Shown piece after piece: positions 48,901 through 58,134 of a stretch of DNA of 64,000 nucleotides (its first letter is position 1; every line of letters begins with the position of its first letter). The notes below the pieces were generated by a model. It was not told where the DNA came from and did not search any database. It was given only the letters and a program-made list of their open reading frames with translations. The translations under genes were made by a program, and so were the position numbers. The DNA lies in assembly GCA_016647705.1 (NCBI GenBank), contig CM028340.1, positions 11,423,001-11,487,000 on the forward strand, read 5' to 3'. Origin of the DNA: Eucommia ulmoides. Lineage: Eukaryota > Streptophyta > Magnoliopsida > Garryales > Eucommiaceae.

Positions 48901-51900
48901 CTTGCAAACTTTAGGGTGCAATCTGCTATGACAGTCACTCATGTGGGTTTAAATTTGTAATTTGCTTAGAGGTCAAATGTCACTCAGCACCTCTGAACTT
49001 TACACTCGATTGTCCTTTTCACCCTAAAATCTCAATCTCCTATACATTGCACTCTAAATTTTATAAATTGACAAGATTCACCGAAAAATAACGCTCTCTG
49101 ATGAGATTTGTACCATGTTTTTACATTTCGAGGTGCAATTTTGACTGGAGTTCTCAATGCAAAATACCACCTTGAGTGTAAACTTCATGCCTAAGATTTC
49201 TTTCGTATTTCTTCATGTTGAGATTTTTTATTTTATTATTATTTTTTGTTTGGGCAGCCGTTATGGTTATAGCAATATGTGTGGCAGTAATTCCAGCTGC
49301 CCTAAAGCTTCACAATCCAAGGAAATGGTACCATTTAGCCTTGGTAGTTCTTGTGAGTGGGTGCCCTTGTGCCCTTATTCTATCAACCCCGGTGGCTACG
49401 TTTTGTGCACTCTCAAAGGCAGCAACTTCTGGGCTTTTGATCAAAGGAGCTGAGAATCTTGAAACACTTGCCAGTATCAAGATAATGGCATTTGACAAAA
49501 CTGGGACTATTACTAGAGGAGAATTTGTGGTCACTGAGTTTAGGTGTCTGCTGGAGGATGTCACCCTCAACACATTGCTCTATTGGTAAAGGTTACTACT
49601 ACCCTTTTCTTTTCTTTTTAAATTCCCTTTCTTTTTCTTCAAATTGGGTAATTTGTTTTTGTTTTTGGTTAAATAATAGTTTTTTGGTTCCTGACGTTTT
49701 ACATTTGGTTGTATTTTGCACCTTGAACTTTCAGTTACGATACACTGTATTTTGAAGTTACTAAATCGTGTATAGGAGGTCGAATTAGTGAACTCCAGCA
49801 AAATTTCTGGAAAAAAAAGGAAATGCAAAAAACTTACCTGAAAATCTCACTTTTTTTGGTGATATTTTGTCGAAGGTGGCCAATCGGACCTCTTAGACAC
49901 AATCTATAAACTTCAAGGTGCAATATGGAGCAATTGTAAGTTCAGGGTGAAAAGTGTAACTGAATGTAAACTTCACGAGTACAAAGTCAAAACTTATTTT
50001 GAAGTCCAAATAACACCGTTGTGCCTTAGACATTAGGCAGTCACAATTAGGTCTCTACTCTTTCAGTTATTTGAGTTAAGTCATTAAAGTATTTAATTGA
50101 AGCAATTAATTAGTTGTTCTTAATTGACTATTATTTGAGGGTAGTTAGAGAAATTAGGCAAAAATATCCTAAAATAGAGATATTAGTATTGCAAGTACAA
50201 AGAATCATAATTACATGAACTTAAAGGGTGATGCCTTTTAAGGGTTTATAGTGTCTTTAGAATGGTATTACATAATTGTTGATGCATGTTAAGCAATTGG
50301 AATGAAGGAATAGTTAATTGGACGAAAGTCTTCCAATTTCACCCAAATTTGAAGTTGGTCCTCATGGTAGGAATTTGTCACTTTGTAGTCATAAGTTCTA
50401 ATTTTTGTTCCAAATCAGGACAACTATCAGATTTTGTTTAATTATGGACGGAATATGTCTATATGCCTCTCATGTAACTTTTTAGGGGCGGGTATCATGT
50501 GTAAATGACAAAAGAAACTTTTACATGTCATGTATTTGAATTTGAAGCAAAATTTTTAAACTAACATTATAATGCTAATATATATTTTTCTTTATAAAGG
50601 GTTTCAAGTATTGAGAGCAAGTCAAGTCATCCAATGGCTGCTGCTCTTATAGACCATGGGTATTCAAATTCCATTGGGCCAAAGCCAGAAAAAGTGGAGG
50701 AATTTCTAAATTTTCCAGGTGAAGGAATTTATGGGAAAATTGATGGCAAAGATATCTATATTGGGAACAAGAAAATTGCTGCCAGGGCTGGGTGTGCCAC
50801 CGGTGAGAAATCTTTTTATCCCCCGCTTTTTTGTCCCTTATATTGCTCAAAATTATACTTTAAACACATTTTTTTATTTTTTATTTTTGAAGAGAGACAA
50901 AAACTTTATTCCAAATAAATTTGATCTTGTGCAAAGTAATCAAAATAAATTAATAATAATAATTTGTTTTTCAAATCATAGTTAAAGTCGATTAAAATAC
51001 AGGTAAGAACTATAAATATTAAGTTGGTACTGAGTGAAGAATAAGTGGCTGTAGAAGTAGGAAAAAATAAAAAAAATAAAAAATAGAGGACTAAATAATA
51101 AGAATCCCTATGAGACTAAATAAAAAATAGAGGACTAGATAGAGTTTTAAACTGGTTTGTTTGGTTTGCAACTTACAAACTGTTCTGGGTTTGTTTGGTT
51201 TGAAACAATTTCTCCATCGAATTAAATTAAGTGTAAATTATGTCTCATTAAAGGGTGACAAGTGTAATTTATTGTTTTGCTGATCTTTCAGTTCCGAGCT
51301 TAGAAGGTGATGATACCAAAGGAGGAAAGTCAATTGGATACATTTTCATGGGTTCATCACCTGCTGGAATTTTCTGTCTATCTGATGTGTGTAGAAGTGG
51401 GGTTAAAGAAGCCATGAGAGAGCTCAAATCAATGGGAATTAGAACTGCTATGCTCACCGGAGATTGTCAGGCTGCAGCTGACCAGGCACAAAATCAGGTA
51501 ATGTTTACTGTTAATACAACAACTATTTTCAGGCATTCAGTATTAGTTGTGTTTGGTTGCATGGAATTAGATCCTTAAAATTGGAATTTATTTTAACAAT
51601 ATGATAGAGTTAGACTTTTTTGCCATGGTCTCAAATTTCGTAGCGTTTATTCACCCAACCCATTCACCATAATAGTTTTTTGAGAAGTTTAGCAATTTTG
51701 TTAGAAGTTCAAAGTCATTGTACTGCATGAAAATCACTGCAACATATTAGATGGAAAATTTGCAGTGATTTTCATGTAGTGCATGACTTTGGACTTCTAA
51801 AAACTTGTAACTCATGGATTGAATGGACAATTTTTTTTATATGCTTTTATTTTCGATTAGTATGATGTGGCTCCAATTCTGTGTTTCTAAACTCTTAACT

Positions 51901-54900
51901 TACGGTAATTGAGGTCAATGCTTTAAATATCTATATAATGAAATAGGTTAGTATGCATTTTTAAAGAACCTGTTGATTCTTTCTTATCCTTCAAAACTTT
52001 CATTTATCTCTCAATCCCTAAATATTGTCGATGGGCAAATATTTAAGCCCTCTACTTTTCTCTTATTTATTTTTCTAGTTTTAATTCAAATCAACCCAAA
52101 TTCCATCACCTCATATGTCTTTTTACAATTTTTATTTTTTTGTGATATATATAATAAAATAGGAAAGAGTGTACTTTCTGAAGATACTTATAAGAGACAT
52201 TATTAGTCACTAGATTTAAAAATAGAAAACAGATCAATATACATTTTTTAAAGATATTTTTGAAACATATTCTTAAGAGACATTTTCAAAATAGTTGAGC
52301 CTATTCTTCTCAATCTCTCTATCTTCAATGGACAAGTATTCAAATTCTTCATTTTTCTCTTATTTATTTTCAAGCCGTTGTTTTAAAAAAAAAATTCACA
52401 ACATTCCATTTTTTTTCTTTCTTATTTTTTTTTATTTTTTATAATTTATGTAATGAAATAGGAAAGAGTAACATTATTACAATAAAAACAACAACTAAGC
52501 CTTTGTTTCACTTATGTAGGGTCAATTACATGAATTCATTTACGACATAGTGATCGATCAAGGGCCATTCCCTCCGTCAGGTTTAATGTTATCAAATCAT
52601 TTCTAATAGTCTCGTCTAACGTCTTATTAGGTCTACCTCTCCCTTTAGTAGTCCCCTACACTTGAATTAAATCACACTTTCTCACTGGTGTTTCTACGAG
52701 TTTTCTATACACATGCTCAAATCATGTTAGGCAATTTTATCTAATTTTCTCTTCGATGAGTGTTATTCCTAAATTCTCAGTTTCATTCTTAATTTTATCC
52801 ATTCTCGTCTTCTCACTTATCCACCTTAGCATCCTCATTTCTGTTATCCCAATTTTCTGGACATGATTTGTTTTTACCGCCCAACATTTTGAACCATACA
52901 GAAGAGCTAGTCTTATAGTAGTTTTGTAGAATTTTCTTTTAAGTTTCAACGGAATTCTACGATTACAAATCACCCCAACTACACTTCTCCACTCTAACCA
53001 ACCTGCCTTGACTCTATGCCTAATATCCTTCTCAATTTCGCCATTGTTCTGAATCATTGAACCTAAATATTTAAAATGATTAATCTTTGACACCTCCTCA
53101 TCTCCAATTTTGATCGCACTACCGTCTCTCCAAGCATTATTAAAATTGCAATGCATGTATTTCATCTTACTTCTGCTAACCTTCAAAACTTTAGACTCTA
53201 AAACTTCTCTCCATATTTCTAACTAAGTATTAAGACCTTTTCTACTTTCGTTAACTAATACTATGTCATCCGCAAACAACATACTCCAAGGTACTCCATC
53301 TTGAATATGTTTTGTGAGCTCACCAATCACTAGAACGAAGAGGTAAGGACTTAAAGATGATCCTTGATATAAGTTTATATTAATAGGAAATGCACAAGTA
53401 TCGCCTCCTCCAGTTCGAACACTAGTGATTATACCTTCATATATATCTTTAATTACTTCGATGTACACATTGGATATTTGTTTCTTTTCTATTACCCACC
53501 ACAAAATTTCTTTGGGTATCCGATCATAAGTCTTTTCGAGGTCCACAAATACTATATGTAAATCTTTATTCTTTTCTCTCTATTTTTTCATTAATCTCCT
53601 GAGTAAATAGATAGCTTCAGTGGTTGATCGGCTGAGCATAAATCCAAATTGGTTCTCTTCTATGCTCGTTTCATGTCTTATTCTATATTCTATCACTCTT
53701 TCCCAAAGTTTCATAGTATGACTCATAAGTTTTATGCCCCAATAATTCGTGTAACTTTGAACATCTCCTTTATTTTTATAGATAGGCACTAAGATACTCA
53801 TCCTCTAGTTGTTAGATATTCTTTTAGTCTTCAAAATGTCATTGAAAAGCCTAGTCAACCACTCTATCCCAATATCTCCCAAACTTTTCCACACCTATAT
53901 AGGGATTTCATCTGGCCCTACTGCTTTTTTAATTCTCATCTTCCTTAGTGCTATTTTAACTTCCGAAGCCCTAATTCTTATATAAAACCTATAAATCTTA
54001 TTTGATGATAAACTAGGCGACTCTAGTCTAGATTTCCCGGTATCATTCTCATTAAATAAATTATAAAAATTAACCTCTCGACCATTCCATAATCTCCCCA
54101 TCCTTCACCAGTACATTTTCATCAATATCATTGATGCATCTGACACTTCCAATATCTCTAGTCTTTCGCTCACGTCGTCTAACAAGTTTAAATATATCAT
54201 TCTCTCCCACTTTTGTATCTAATTTTTGATACAAATTATCATACGTCCTAAATTTTGATTCCTTAATTACTTTTCTCGACTCTGTTTTTGTATATTTATA
54301 CTTCTCCAAACTCTCCCTACTTCAATATTTTTGCCATTCTTTATAAGCTATTTTCTTGTCCAGAACGACTTTTTGGACCTTCTCATTCTACCACCAACTC
54401 TCTTTATATCGTGGTATCACTCCTCTACAAACTCCTAAAATTTTTCTTCCTATCTCTCTAATACGATTCGCCATATCATTTCACATTTTGTTCACATCCT
54501 CATGTCTCTTCCATAATTCATCATTTGCTAATTTTATCCTTAAACAACTTCATCTTTTCATTTCTTAGATCTCTCCAACGTATCATTTTCTGCCTATTTA
54601 TCCTAGACTCCTGTTTCCACCCCTGAAACTTTAGATCGATTACCATTAGTCTATGTTGGGTAGTAATACTCTCTCCGGATATGATTTTACAGTCCTTACA
54701 TATTAAACGATCATTTGTTTTAGTAAGGACAAAATCTATCTGGCTATTGCTCTTAACCACTCTTAAACGTGATAAGGTGCTCATCCCTCTTCCTGAAACA
54801 TGTATTTAGAAAAACTAAATCATACACCATAGCAAAATCTGAAATCATCTCACCTATTGCATTCTTCTCCCCAAATCTATAACCACCATGTACTTTCTCG

Positions 54901-57900
54901 AAAGTCCCAATTTCCTTCCCGAAATGTCCATTTAAGTCTCTCTCCAATAAATATTTTTTCTTAATTAGGTACACTTTAAATGATTTCGTCCATCTTCTTC
55001 CAAAATTCTCGTTTAACATTTTTTTGTAGTCCAACTTAAGGAACGTACACACTAATAACGTTAATCATCTTCTCTCCAATCACCCACTTCATAGCGATCA
55101 TTCTATTGCCAATTCTCCTAATATCAACAAAGCTATCTTTTAAATCCCTATCTACCATGATGCCCACCCCATTCCTATGTTTGTCCTTTCCCGTATACTA
55201 TAATTTATACTCCGTACTCTCAATTTTTCTAGGTTTCTCTCTAACCCATTTAGTTTTCTGCAAGCATATTATATTAATTCTCCTCCCACTTAAGAGACAT
55301 TATTAGCTGTTAGATTTAAATAAATGACAAAGGTCAATACTGAACTTGAGTAGAAATTAGATTTCCACTCCACGGTCTCCTTGTGTGTCTCTCTATATTT
55401 ATTGGACAAATGTCAAGTTCTCCCATTCTCTCTTATTTATTTTCTAAATCTTTTTTTCCTTATTTTCTACTTATGTTATAAAATAAAAATAAAAATATTA
55501 TTGGAGAAATAATTGGATTATCCTTGAAATAAGTCACTCATTTTTTTTATTAATTGGATTATTCTTGAAATTAGTCATGTATAATTTTTTTACCTTTTTT
55601 TTTTCCTTCTTTAATTTTTAGTCTTTTAAGTTAATATTAACTAATTATTCAATAATATCAACTACATGTTAAATTCATTAATATCCAGTAGAAGTAAAAA
55701 TAAATTTGAAAATGACAAAAAATAATTGTTCTAAAATAGGAAAAGAAAAGTAAAAAATTAGATTTCATAATACGATCACCAAAGTTATTTCAATTTTTGT
55801 TCGGTAGACAAAACAATGTATCTATTTTGTATTTATTTTTGAACATTTATGGCCATGTGTGGATATACAATTATTATTTTTCTTTTAACAAATTGCATAG
55901 TGATTAATTTTCTTTTTAACAAGTAGCAAAATAATTTATTACATATGTGTATGATAGAATACGAAAATGTGTAGATTCAAACTATATTTTTAAAAGATTT
56001 TTTTTTTGTATAAAACTAATCTGTTGAATATTAAAGTTAATATTTTAGTTTCATTGCTTAATTAGTAAAGTTAAAAGAAAAATTCAAGTAAAACTTATTT
56101 TTTTTGGTCCGCTTTCAGGTACAAGTTACACACTACTCTCTCGATGTTCATATATATATAAGCTTGGTATTGAAATGCATAATTAGAGTACCAGCGGAGT
56201 TTTTGGGAGTGTTGGTCCTATTTTTCTTTTTAGAAAGATTTTCCCTATGGTACCCCTAAATTATTGATTGTTTTGAATTGCTCCCTAATAATTTCAATTT
56301 TTTCCTATAATCCAAGAGTCGCCAAATCGAGTATGGTGGCTTTGGTTTGTGTAGTGTGCGGAATTACATTACGGCAGTTTCGTGCTAGCATGGCTAATGG
56401 TTAGGTGAAAGTTAGGATTAGAGGGTGGTGACTCAATAAGGTTGGGGAGAGAGACGGAGAAAAGGAAGGGTGAAGTTGGAAGAAAACTAATTTGAAGTTA
56501 ATTTCTAAAGTTTAGGGACTTAATTATTTAATATAAAAATTTAGGCATCAATTTGACAGTAGAACTAAACATAGAAGACTAATTTGACGTTCCATTGCAG
56601 TTACAAGGAGCACTAGATGCCGTCCATGCCGAGCTTCTACCGGAAGACAAGGCCAGAATCATCAAGGAGTTCCAGCGGGAATCACCCACTGCCATGATTG
56701 GAGATGGCGTCAATGATGCGCCGGCGCTTGCCACTGCCGACATTGGAATTTCCATGGGCGTTTCCGGCTCATCTCTGGTGACAGAGACAGGGCAAATAAT
56801 CCTAATGTCGAATGACATCCGTAAGATCCCCCAATCCCTCCGACTTGCCCATACAACTCGCCGGAAAGTGATTGAGAACATGGTCCTATCTGTCGTCACC
56901 AAGGTCGCAATCCTAGGACTTGCCATTGCTGGCCACCCTCTCGTCTGGGCCGCCGTACTTGCCGATGTCGGGACCTGTTTGCTGGTGATTCTCAACAGCA
57001 TGACAATTCTGAGGGGAACCCATAAGAAAAGATGCTGTAAATCATCAGCAAAATCACACGGCCATAAACATAAGCATAACCATGGGAAAAACAAGTCCGA
57101 GGATCATATGCATGACTGCCAATTGAATCACTGCAAAAGTACCCACAAAAAAGAAAATTCTGGGTTTGAATCTTCAGGCGAAAGGGTAAAATCTTGCTGC
57201 GAAATCAACTCAAAAATTGAAGAAAATCAGGTTAGTTTGGATGCTCACAAGCAAAGTGAGTGCAGAAATTGCGTAAGCTCTGAAGATCATACTCATGGGT
57301 TCCATGAAGATCATTGCTGCAAAAACGATACTTGTGGGTCTGGATCAACAGGCAAAAGGGTAAAATCTTGCTGCCAAATCGAACCCAAAAATGAAGAAAA
57401 ACAGGAGAAATTGAATGCTCACAAGCACTGTGGTAACAGCAGCAATGGAGGAAATGAGTGCAAAGAATCTGAAGATCATACTCATGGGTTCCATGAAGAT
57501 CATTGCCACAAAAAAGAAACTTCTGGGTTTGGATCAACAGGCAAAAGGGTAAAATCTTGCTGCCAAATCGAACCCAAAAATGAAGAAAAACAGGAGAAAT
57601 TGAATGCTCACCGGCACTGTGGTAACAGCAGCAATGGGGGAAATGAGTGCAAAAAACCTCAAGAAATTTCGTCAGCTGAATCATTGGTGAAAAAATGTTG
57701 CGAATTTGAGTCAGCAAATGATGAGATTTCGCCGGAAAACCATGAGGATTGTGCCGATTGTAAAAGGGGTTGTTGGGGGGTGAGAGAATTATCAGATGAA
57801 AAGGACGTCGGATCTGGAGAAATTGGGAGGTGTGTGAGTTTGGAGAATAGGCAGATTGGTGGGTGTTGCCAAAGTTTCAGGAAGGAGTGTTGTGGGAAGA

Positions 57901-57938
57901 TGGGTCACTTTGGTCTTTCTGAAATAGTCATTGAATAG
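34047..57938 (+). CDS. Zn/Cd-transporting P1B-type ATPase, HMA2/HMA4-like (nine exons)
   Basis: Nine exons with GT-AG borders and matching phases join to 3027 nt (1008 residues). The protein pumps Zn2+ and Cd2+ out of the cytosol using ATP; relatives at the plasma membrane load zinc into the xylem. Seen in order: degenerate metal-site GLCCSSE (21-27), membrane pairs near 95-138 and 146-180, actuator TGE (249-251), SGCPC (351-355) in the transport helix, phosphorylation site DKTGT (Asp397), HP (437-438), MLTGD (548-552), GDGVNDAP (597-604), Lys664 and Asp685 in the last helices, then a tail of about 300 residues with eight Cys-Cys pairs, His stretches and internal repeats. It ends EIVIE, like Arabidopsis HMA2. 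CCSSE replaces the CxxC of copper pumps, which supports zinc specificity. The long tail argues against an HMA3-type protein. Introns 1 and 8 are swollen by transposons. Confidence 0.94.
35060..35519 (+). mobile_element. Candidate copia-type solo LTR in intron 1
   Basis: A promoter-like TATATAAAGGGG (35278-35289) is followed by a CT-rich leader and the end GGTTACTTTGGGAAAAGTAATTCCGTGACA at about 35519, which resembles copia LTR U3-R-U5 organisation. I could not place the left end or find a TSD. Confidence 0.4.
37300..37727. mobile_element. Tourist-like MITE in intron 1
   Basis: The left end ATTATGTGTGGTTGGAAAGATG and the right end read in reverse (AGGTGTGTTTGGTTGGATGG) form an imperfect inverted repeat. 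Flanks TTA (37297-37299) and TTG (37728-37730) approximate a 3-bp TSD. There is no coding potential. Confidence 0.55.
37866..38901. mobile_element. hAT-like nonautonomous element in intron 1
   Basis: Flanked by CTCATTCTT at 37857-37865 and 38902-38910, which contains the 8-bp TSD usual for hAT elements. The ends GGCTGTGCAG and reversed TGTGTGCACAGG, followed on both sides by GTCACCCAAC, form inverted termini. The interior has a CCCGACC-rich subterminal region on each side and an imperfect 60-bp tandem repeat at about 38227-38345 (GTTGCTTCGAAATC ... TTCCAAGTTCCATC). No transposase is present. Confidence 0.78.
40320..40505 (+). mobile_element. tRNA-related SINE
   Basis: It is bordered by a perfect 12-bp duplication GATTTGAAAATA (40308-40319 and 40506-40517). 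A box-like TGATTCAAGTGG (40331-40342) and B box GGTTCGACTCT (40391-40401) lie about 50 bp apart, the RNA polymerase III promoter arrangement of tRNA-derived SINEs. It ends in ACCAAAAAAGAAA. The family name is not known to me. Confidence 0.87.
40609..42540 (-). mobile_element. Ty3/gypsy-type solo LTR
   Basis: It is bordered by a perfect 5-bp duplication GCAAG (40604-40608 and 42541-42545). On the minus strand it begins TGTAACGACTCG and ends AAGTATTACA, TG...CA over 1932 bp. No coding domain is present. It lies inside the spacer of the foldback element. Confidence 0.87.
44197..44454 (+). CDS. HMA exon 2 (residues 68-153)
   Basis: It begins after AG at 44195-44196; joining to exon 1 gives [14 protein letters not shown] as in relatives. 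It encodes the KKWPSP linker and the first two transmembrane helices ([15 protein letters not shown] and [19 protein letters not shown]). Ends before GTAAAA; phase 1. Confidence 0.93.
44523..45060 (+). mobile_element. Copia LTR-like fragment in intron 2
   Basis: A sequence starting TGTTAGGAATTG (44523) ends near 44961 just before AGTGGTATTTGAGCCAGG, which resembles the copia primer binding site TGGTATCAGAGCCAGG. That suggests a 5' LTR and the first bases of an internal region. No polymerase remnant follows. Confidence 0.5.
44682..44834. repeat. 51-bp tandem triplication in intron 2
   Basis: Three nearly perfect units (44682-44732, 44733-44783, 44784-44834) starting GGGTTGTTATGCTGAACTAC, with one variable base. 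A truncated fourth piece, TTGTTATGCTGAACTAC, occurs at 44859. The period is a multiple of three, so it stays open in two frames, but I do not regard it as coding. Confidence 0.95.
45746..45843 (+). CDS. HMA exon 3 (residues 154-186)
   Basis: [20 protein letters not shown] is followed by [13 protein letters not shown]; it encodes the third and fourth helices and the start of the actuator loop. The acceptor is TTTTGCAG; the donor GTTTGA follows AAG; phase 0. Confidence 0.92.
46853..47108 (+). CDS. HMA exon 4 (residues 187-271), actuator domain
   Basis: It begins [17 protein letters not shown] and contains [20 protein letters not shown] and the dephosphorylation motif TGES (249-252). The acceptor is TGTATAG; the donor is GTAAAA after AATG; phase 1. 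Confidence 0.93.
47109..48240 (+). other. HMA intron 4
   Basis: It contains T-runs at 47250-47275, a (GA)n run at 48000-48020 and the hairpin MITE at 48057. The stretch 47450-47880 holds repeat-like sequence with no identifiable end. Confidence 0.7.
48057..48131. mobile_element. 75-bp hairpin MITE (Tourist-like) in intron 4
   Basis: Flanked by TAA on both sides (48054-48056, 48132-48134). The arms TTTGGTTGGAGGTAATGGAATC and its exact reverse complement surround a loop of about 16 bases. It is the smallest and most perfect of the window's PIF/Harbinger-like elements and could fold in the pre-mRNA. Confidence 0.8.
48241..48378 (+). CDS. HMA exon 5 (residues 272-317)
   Basis: [26 protein letters not shown] followed by [20 protein letters not shown] leads into the fifth helix. 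The acceptor is GCGTGTAG and the donor GTGAGT, a strong consensus; phase 1. Confidence 0.93.
48423..48468. repeat. Poly-C then poly-A run in intron 5
   Basis: About 23 bases nearly all C, then about 23 A. The length is likely variable or inaccurate. Confidence 0.95.
48690..49190. repeat. Intron 5 foldback-type repeat related to those in introns 3 and 6
   Basis: Sequences such as GAACTTTACACTCGATTG (near 48990) and the later CACCTTGAGTGTAAACTTCATG are inverted relative to each other. Related sequence occurs in intron 3 (about 46365-46640) and intron 6 (49678-49995). It appears to be a family of intron-resident inverted-repeat elements; borders are not resolved. Confidence 0.5.
49258..49585 (+). 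CDS. HMA exon 6 (residues 318-426), CPC and DKTGT
   Basis: It encodes the helix before the transport site, [20 protein letters not shown] (Cys353 and Cys355), [18 protein letters not shown] and the phosphorylated Asp397 in [11 protein letters not shown]. The acceptor is TGGGCAG; the donor GTAAAG splits the Trp427 codon; phase 2. Confidence 0.94.
49678..49995. mobile_element. Foldback MITE-like element in intron 6
   Basis: The left half (TTTTACATTTGGTTGTATTT, CACCTTGAACTTTCAG, GAGGTCGAATT) is matched by the right half in reverse (ACATTCAGTTACACTTTTCA, CACCCTGAACTTACAA, GAGGTCCGATT). No TSD was determined. Confidence 0.6.
50600..50802 (+). CDS. HMA exon 7 (residues 427-494), HP motif
   Basis: It completes the Trp codon, then [20 protein letters not shown] with His437-Pro438 of the nucleotide-binding domain, and [20 protein letters not shown]. 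The acceptor is TTTATAAAG (weak pyrimidine tract) and the donor is GTGAGA; phase 1. Confidence 0.92.
51292..51497 (+). CDS. HMA exon 8 (residues 495-563)
   Basis: [20 protein letters not shown] through [20 protein letters not shown] and AMLTGD (547-552) to AQNQ. The acceptor is GATCTTTCAG and the donor GTAATG; phase 0. The next exon is 5.1 kb away. Confidence 0.93.
52737..54309 (-). pseudogene. RTE LINE reverse transcriptase part, broken
   Basis: From 54309 downward: [31 protein letters not shown] (about 53927-53895); [31 protein letters not shown] and [20 protein letters not shown] (53801-53580); [17 protein letters not shown] and [20 protein letters not shown]; the catalytic FADDIVLV (about 53277-53254); then [29 protein letters not shown] and the C-terminal MRMLRWI. 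The FADD box is intact, but at least four frame breaks separate the segments. Confidence 0.87.
54753..55296 (-). pseudogene. RTE LINE endonuclease part, broken
   Basis: On the minus strand: [12 protein letters not shown] at the truncated start, [30 protein letters not shown], then [10 protein letters not shown] (54933-54904), [21 protein letters not shown] and [14 protein letters not shown]. These are the endonuclease blocks of plant RTE elements. Frameshift and stop lie near 55030. Confidence 0.82.
56601..57938 (+). CDS. HMA exon 9 (residues 564-1008), hinge, last helices and Cys/His-rich tail
   Basis: It begins [20 protein letters not shown] and contains [38 protein letters not shown] and the last two helices with Lys664 and [20 protein letters not shown] (Asp685). 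From about residue 705 the cytosolic tail begins: a His/Lys stretch [11 protein letters not shown], then three repeats (residues 730-790, 791-853, 854-916) each with an EDHxH start, KSCCxI, and a Cys-bearing end, then KKCCEF, GGCCQS, ECCGK and the terminal EIVIE. The tail of HMA2/HMA4 proteins binds zinc and tunes transport. The stop is TAG at 57936-57938. Confidence 0.95.
   Translation, partial: LQGALDAVHAELLPEDKARIIKEFQRESPTAMIGDGVNDAPALATADIGISMGVSGSSLVTETGQIILMSNDIRKIPQSLRLAHTTRRKVIENMVLSVVTKVAILGLAIAGHPLVWAAVLADVGTCLLVILNSMTILRGTHKKRCCKSSAKSHGHKHKHNHGKNKSEDHMHDCQLNHCKSTHKKENSGFESSGERVKSCCEINSKIEENQVSLDAHKQSECRNCVSSEDHTHGFHEDHCCKNDTCGSGSTGKRVKSCCQIEPKNEEKQEKLNAHKHCGNSSNGGNECKESEDHTHGFHEDHCHKKETSGFGSTGKRVKSCCQIEPKNEEKQEKLNAHRHCGNSSNGGNECKKPQEISSAESLVKKCCEFESANDEISPENHEDCADCKRGCWGVRELSDEKDVGSGEIGRCVSLENRQIGGCCQSFRKECCGKMGHFGLSEIVIE
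57099..57659 (+). repeat. In-frame tandem repeats in the HMA tail (61, 63 and 63 codons)
   Basis: Unit 0 is 57099-57281, unit 1 is 57282-57470 and unit 2 is 57471-57659. Units 1 and 2 differ at about 11 of 189 bases. Unit 0 is much more diverged. All boundaries fall between codons. Confidence 0.93.
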
Positions 57939-58059
57939 ATGTGTAATAATGTTAAAAAAGAAGAAGGAAAAATAATAAGAAGTTACTAGGTTAATATTCC
58001 CAAAATCAATTTTGGTGGTGGTATTTAGCGTAGTAGTAAACTGTCAAATTTACGAATCA

Positions 58060-58065
58060 AATAAA
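58060..58065 (+). terminator. Candidate polyadenylation signal of HMA
   Basis: AATAAA about 120 bp after the stop codon, followed by T-rich sequence. Plant signals are loose, so the true cleavage site is uncertain. Confidence 0.4.
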
Positions 58066-58134
58066 AAGAGGTTTACAATCTCCATCTTCATCTTTTCATT
58101 TGTGATTTTTCGTTTGTGATTTTATAATTCCTAA

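Larger units (their letters stand above)
52480..55296 (-). mobile_element. 5'-truncated RTE-type LINE, antisense in HMA intron 8
   Basis: It is bordered by a perfect 9-bp duplication ACATTATTA (52471-52479 and 55297-55305). Reading on the minus strand, an endonuclease domain is followed by RT with FADDIVLV and a C-terminal segment, ending in GGCTTAGTTGTTGTTTTTATTG, the TTG-rich tail typical of plant RTE elements. The first part of the endonuclease is missing, which fits target-primed truncation. Several stops are present. Confidence 0.9.
51498..56600 (+). other. HMA intron 8 (5103 bp)
   Basis: It is enlarged by the antisense RTE-type LINE at 52480-55296. Around it lie degenerate tandem units of roughly 250-300 bp (about 51930-52206, 52207-52479 continuing at 55297, and 55370-55450) that share AAGAGACATTATTAG and TCTCTTATTTATTTT. 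The stretch 55500-56590 is AT-rich with no gene. Confidence 0.8.

Noticed and set aside
56579-57094. Minus-strand frame of 171 codons
   Set aside because: It is the antisense shadow of HMA exon 9.
57232-57717. Minus-strand frame of 161 codons with internal repeat
   Set aside because: It is the antisense shadow of the duplicated HMA tail.
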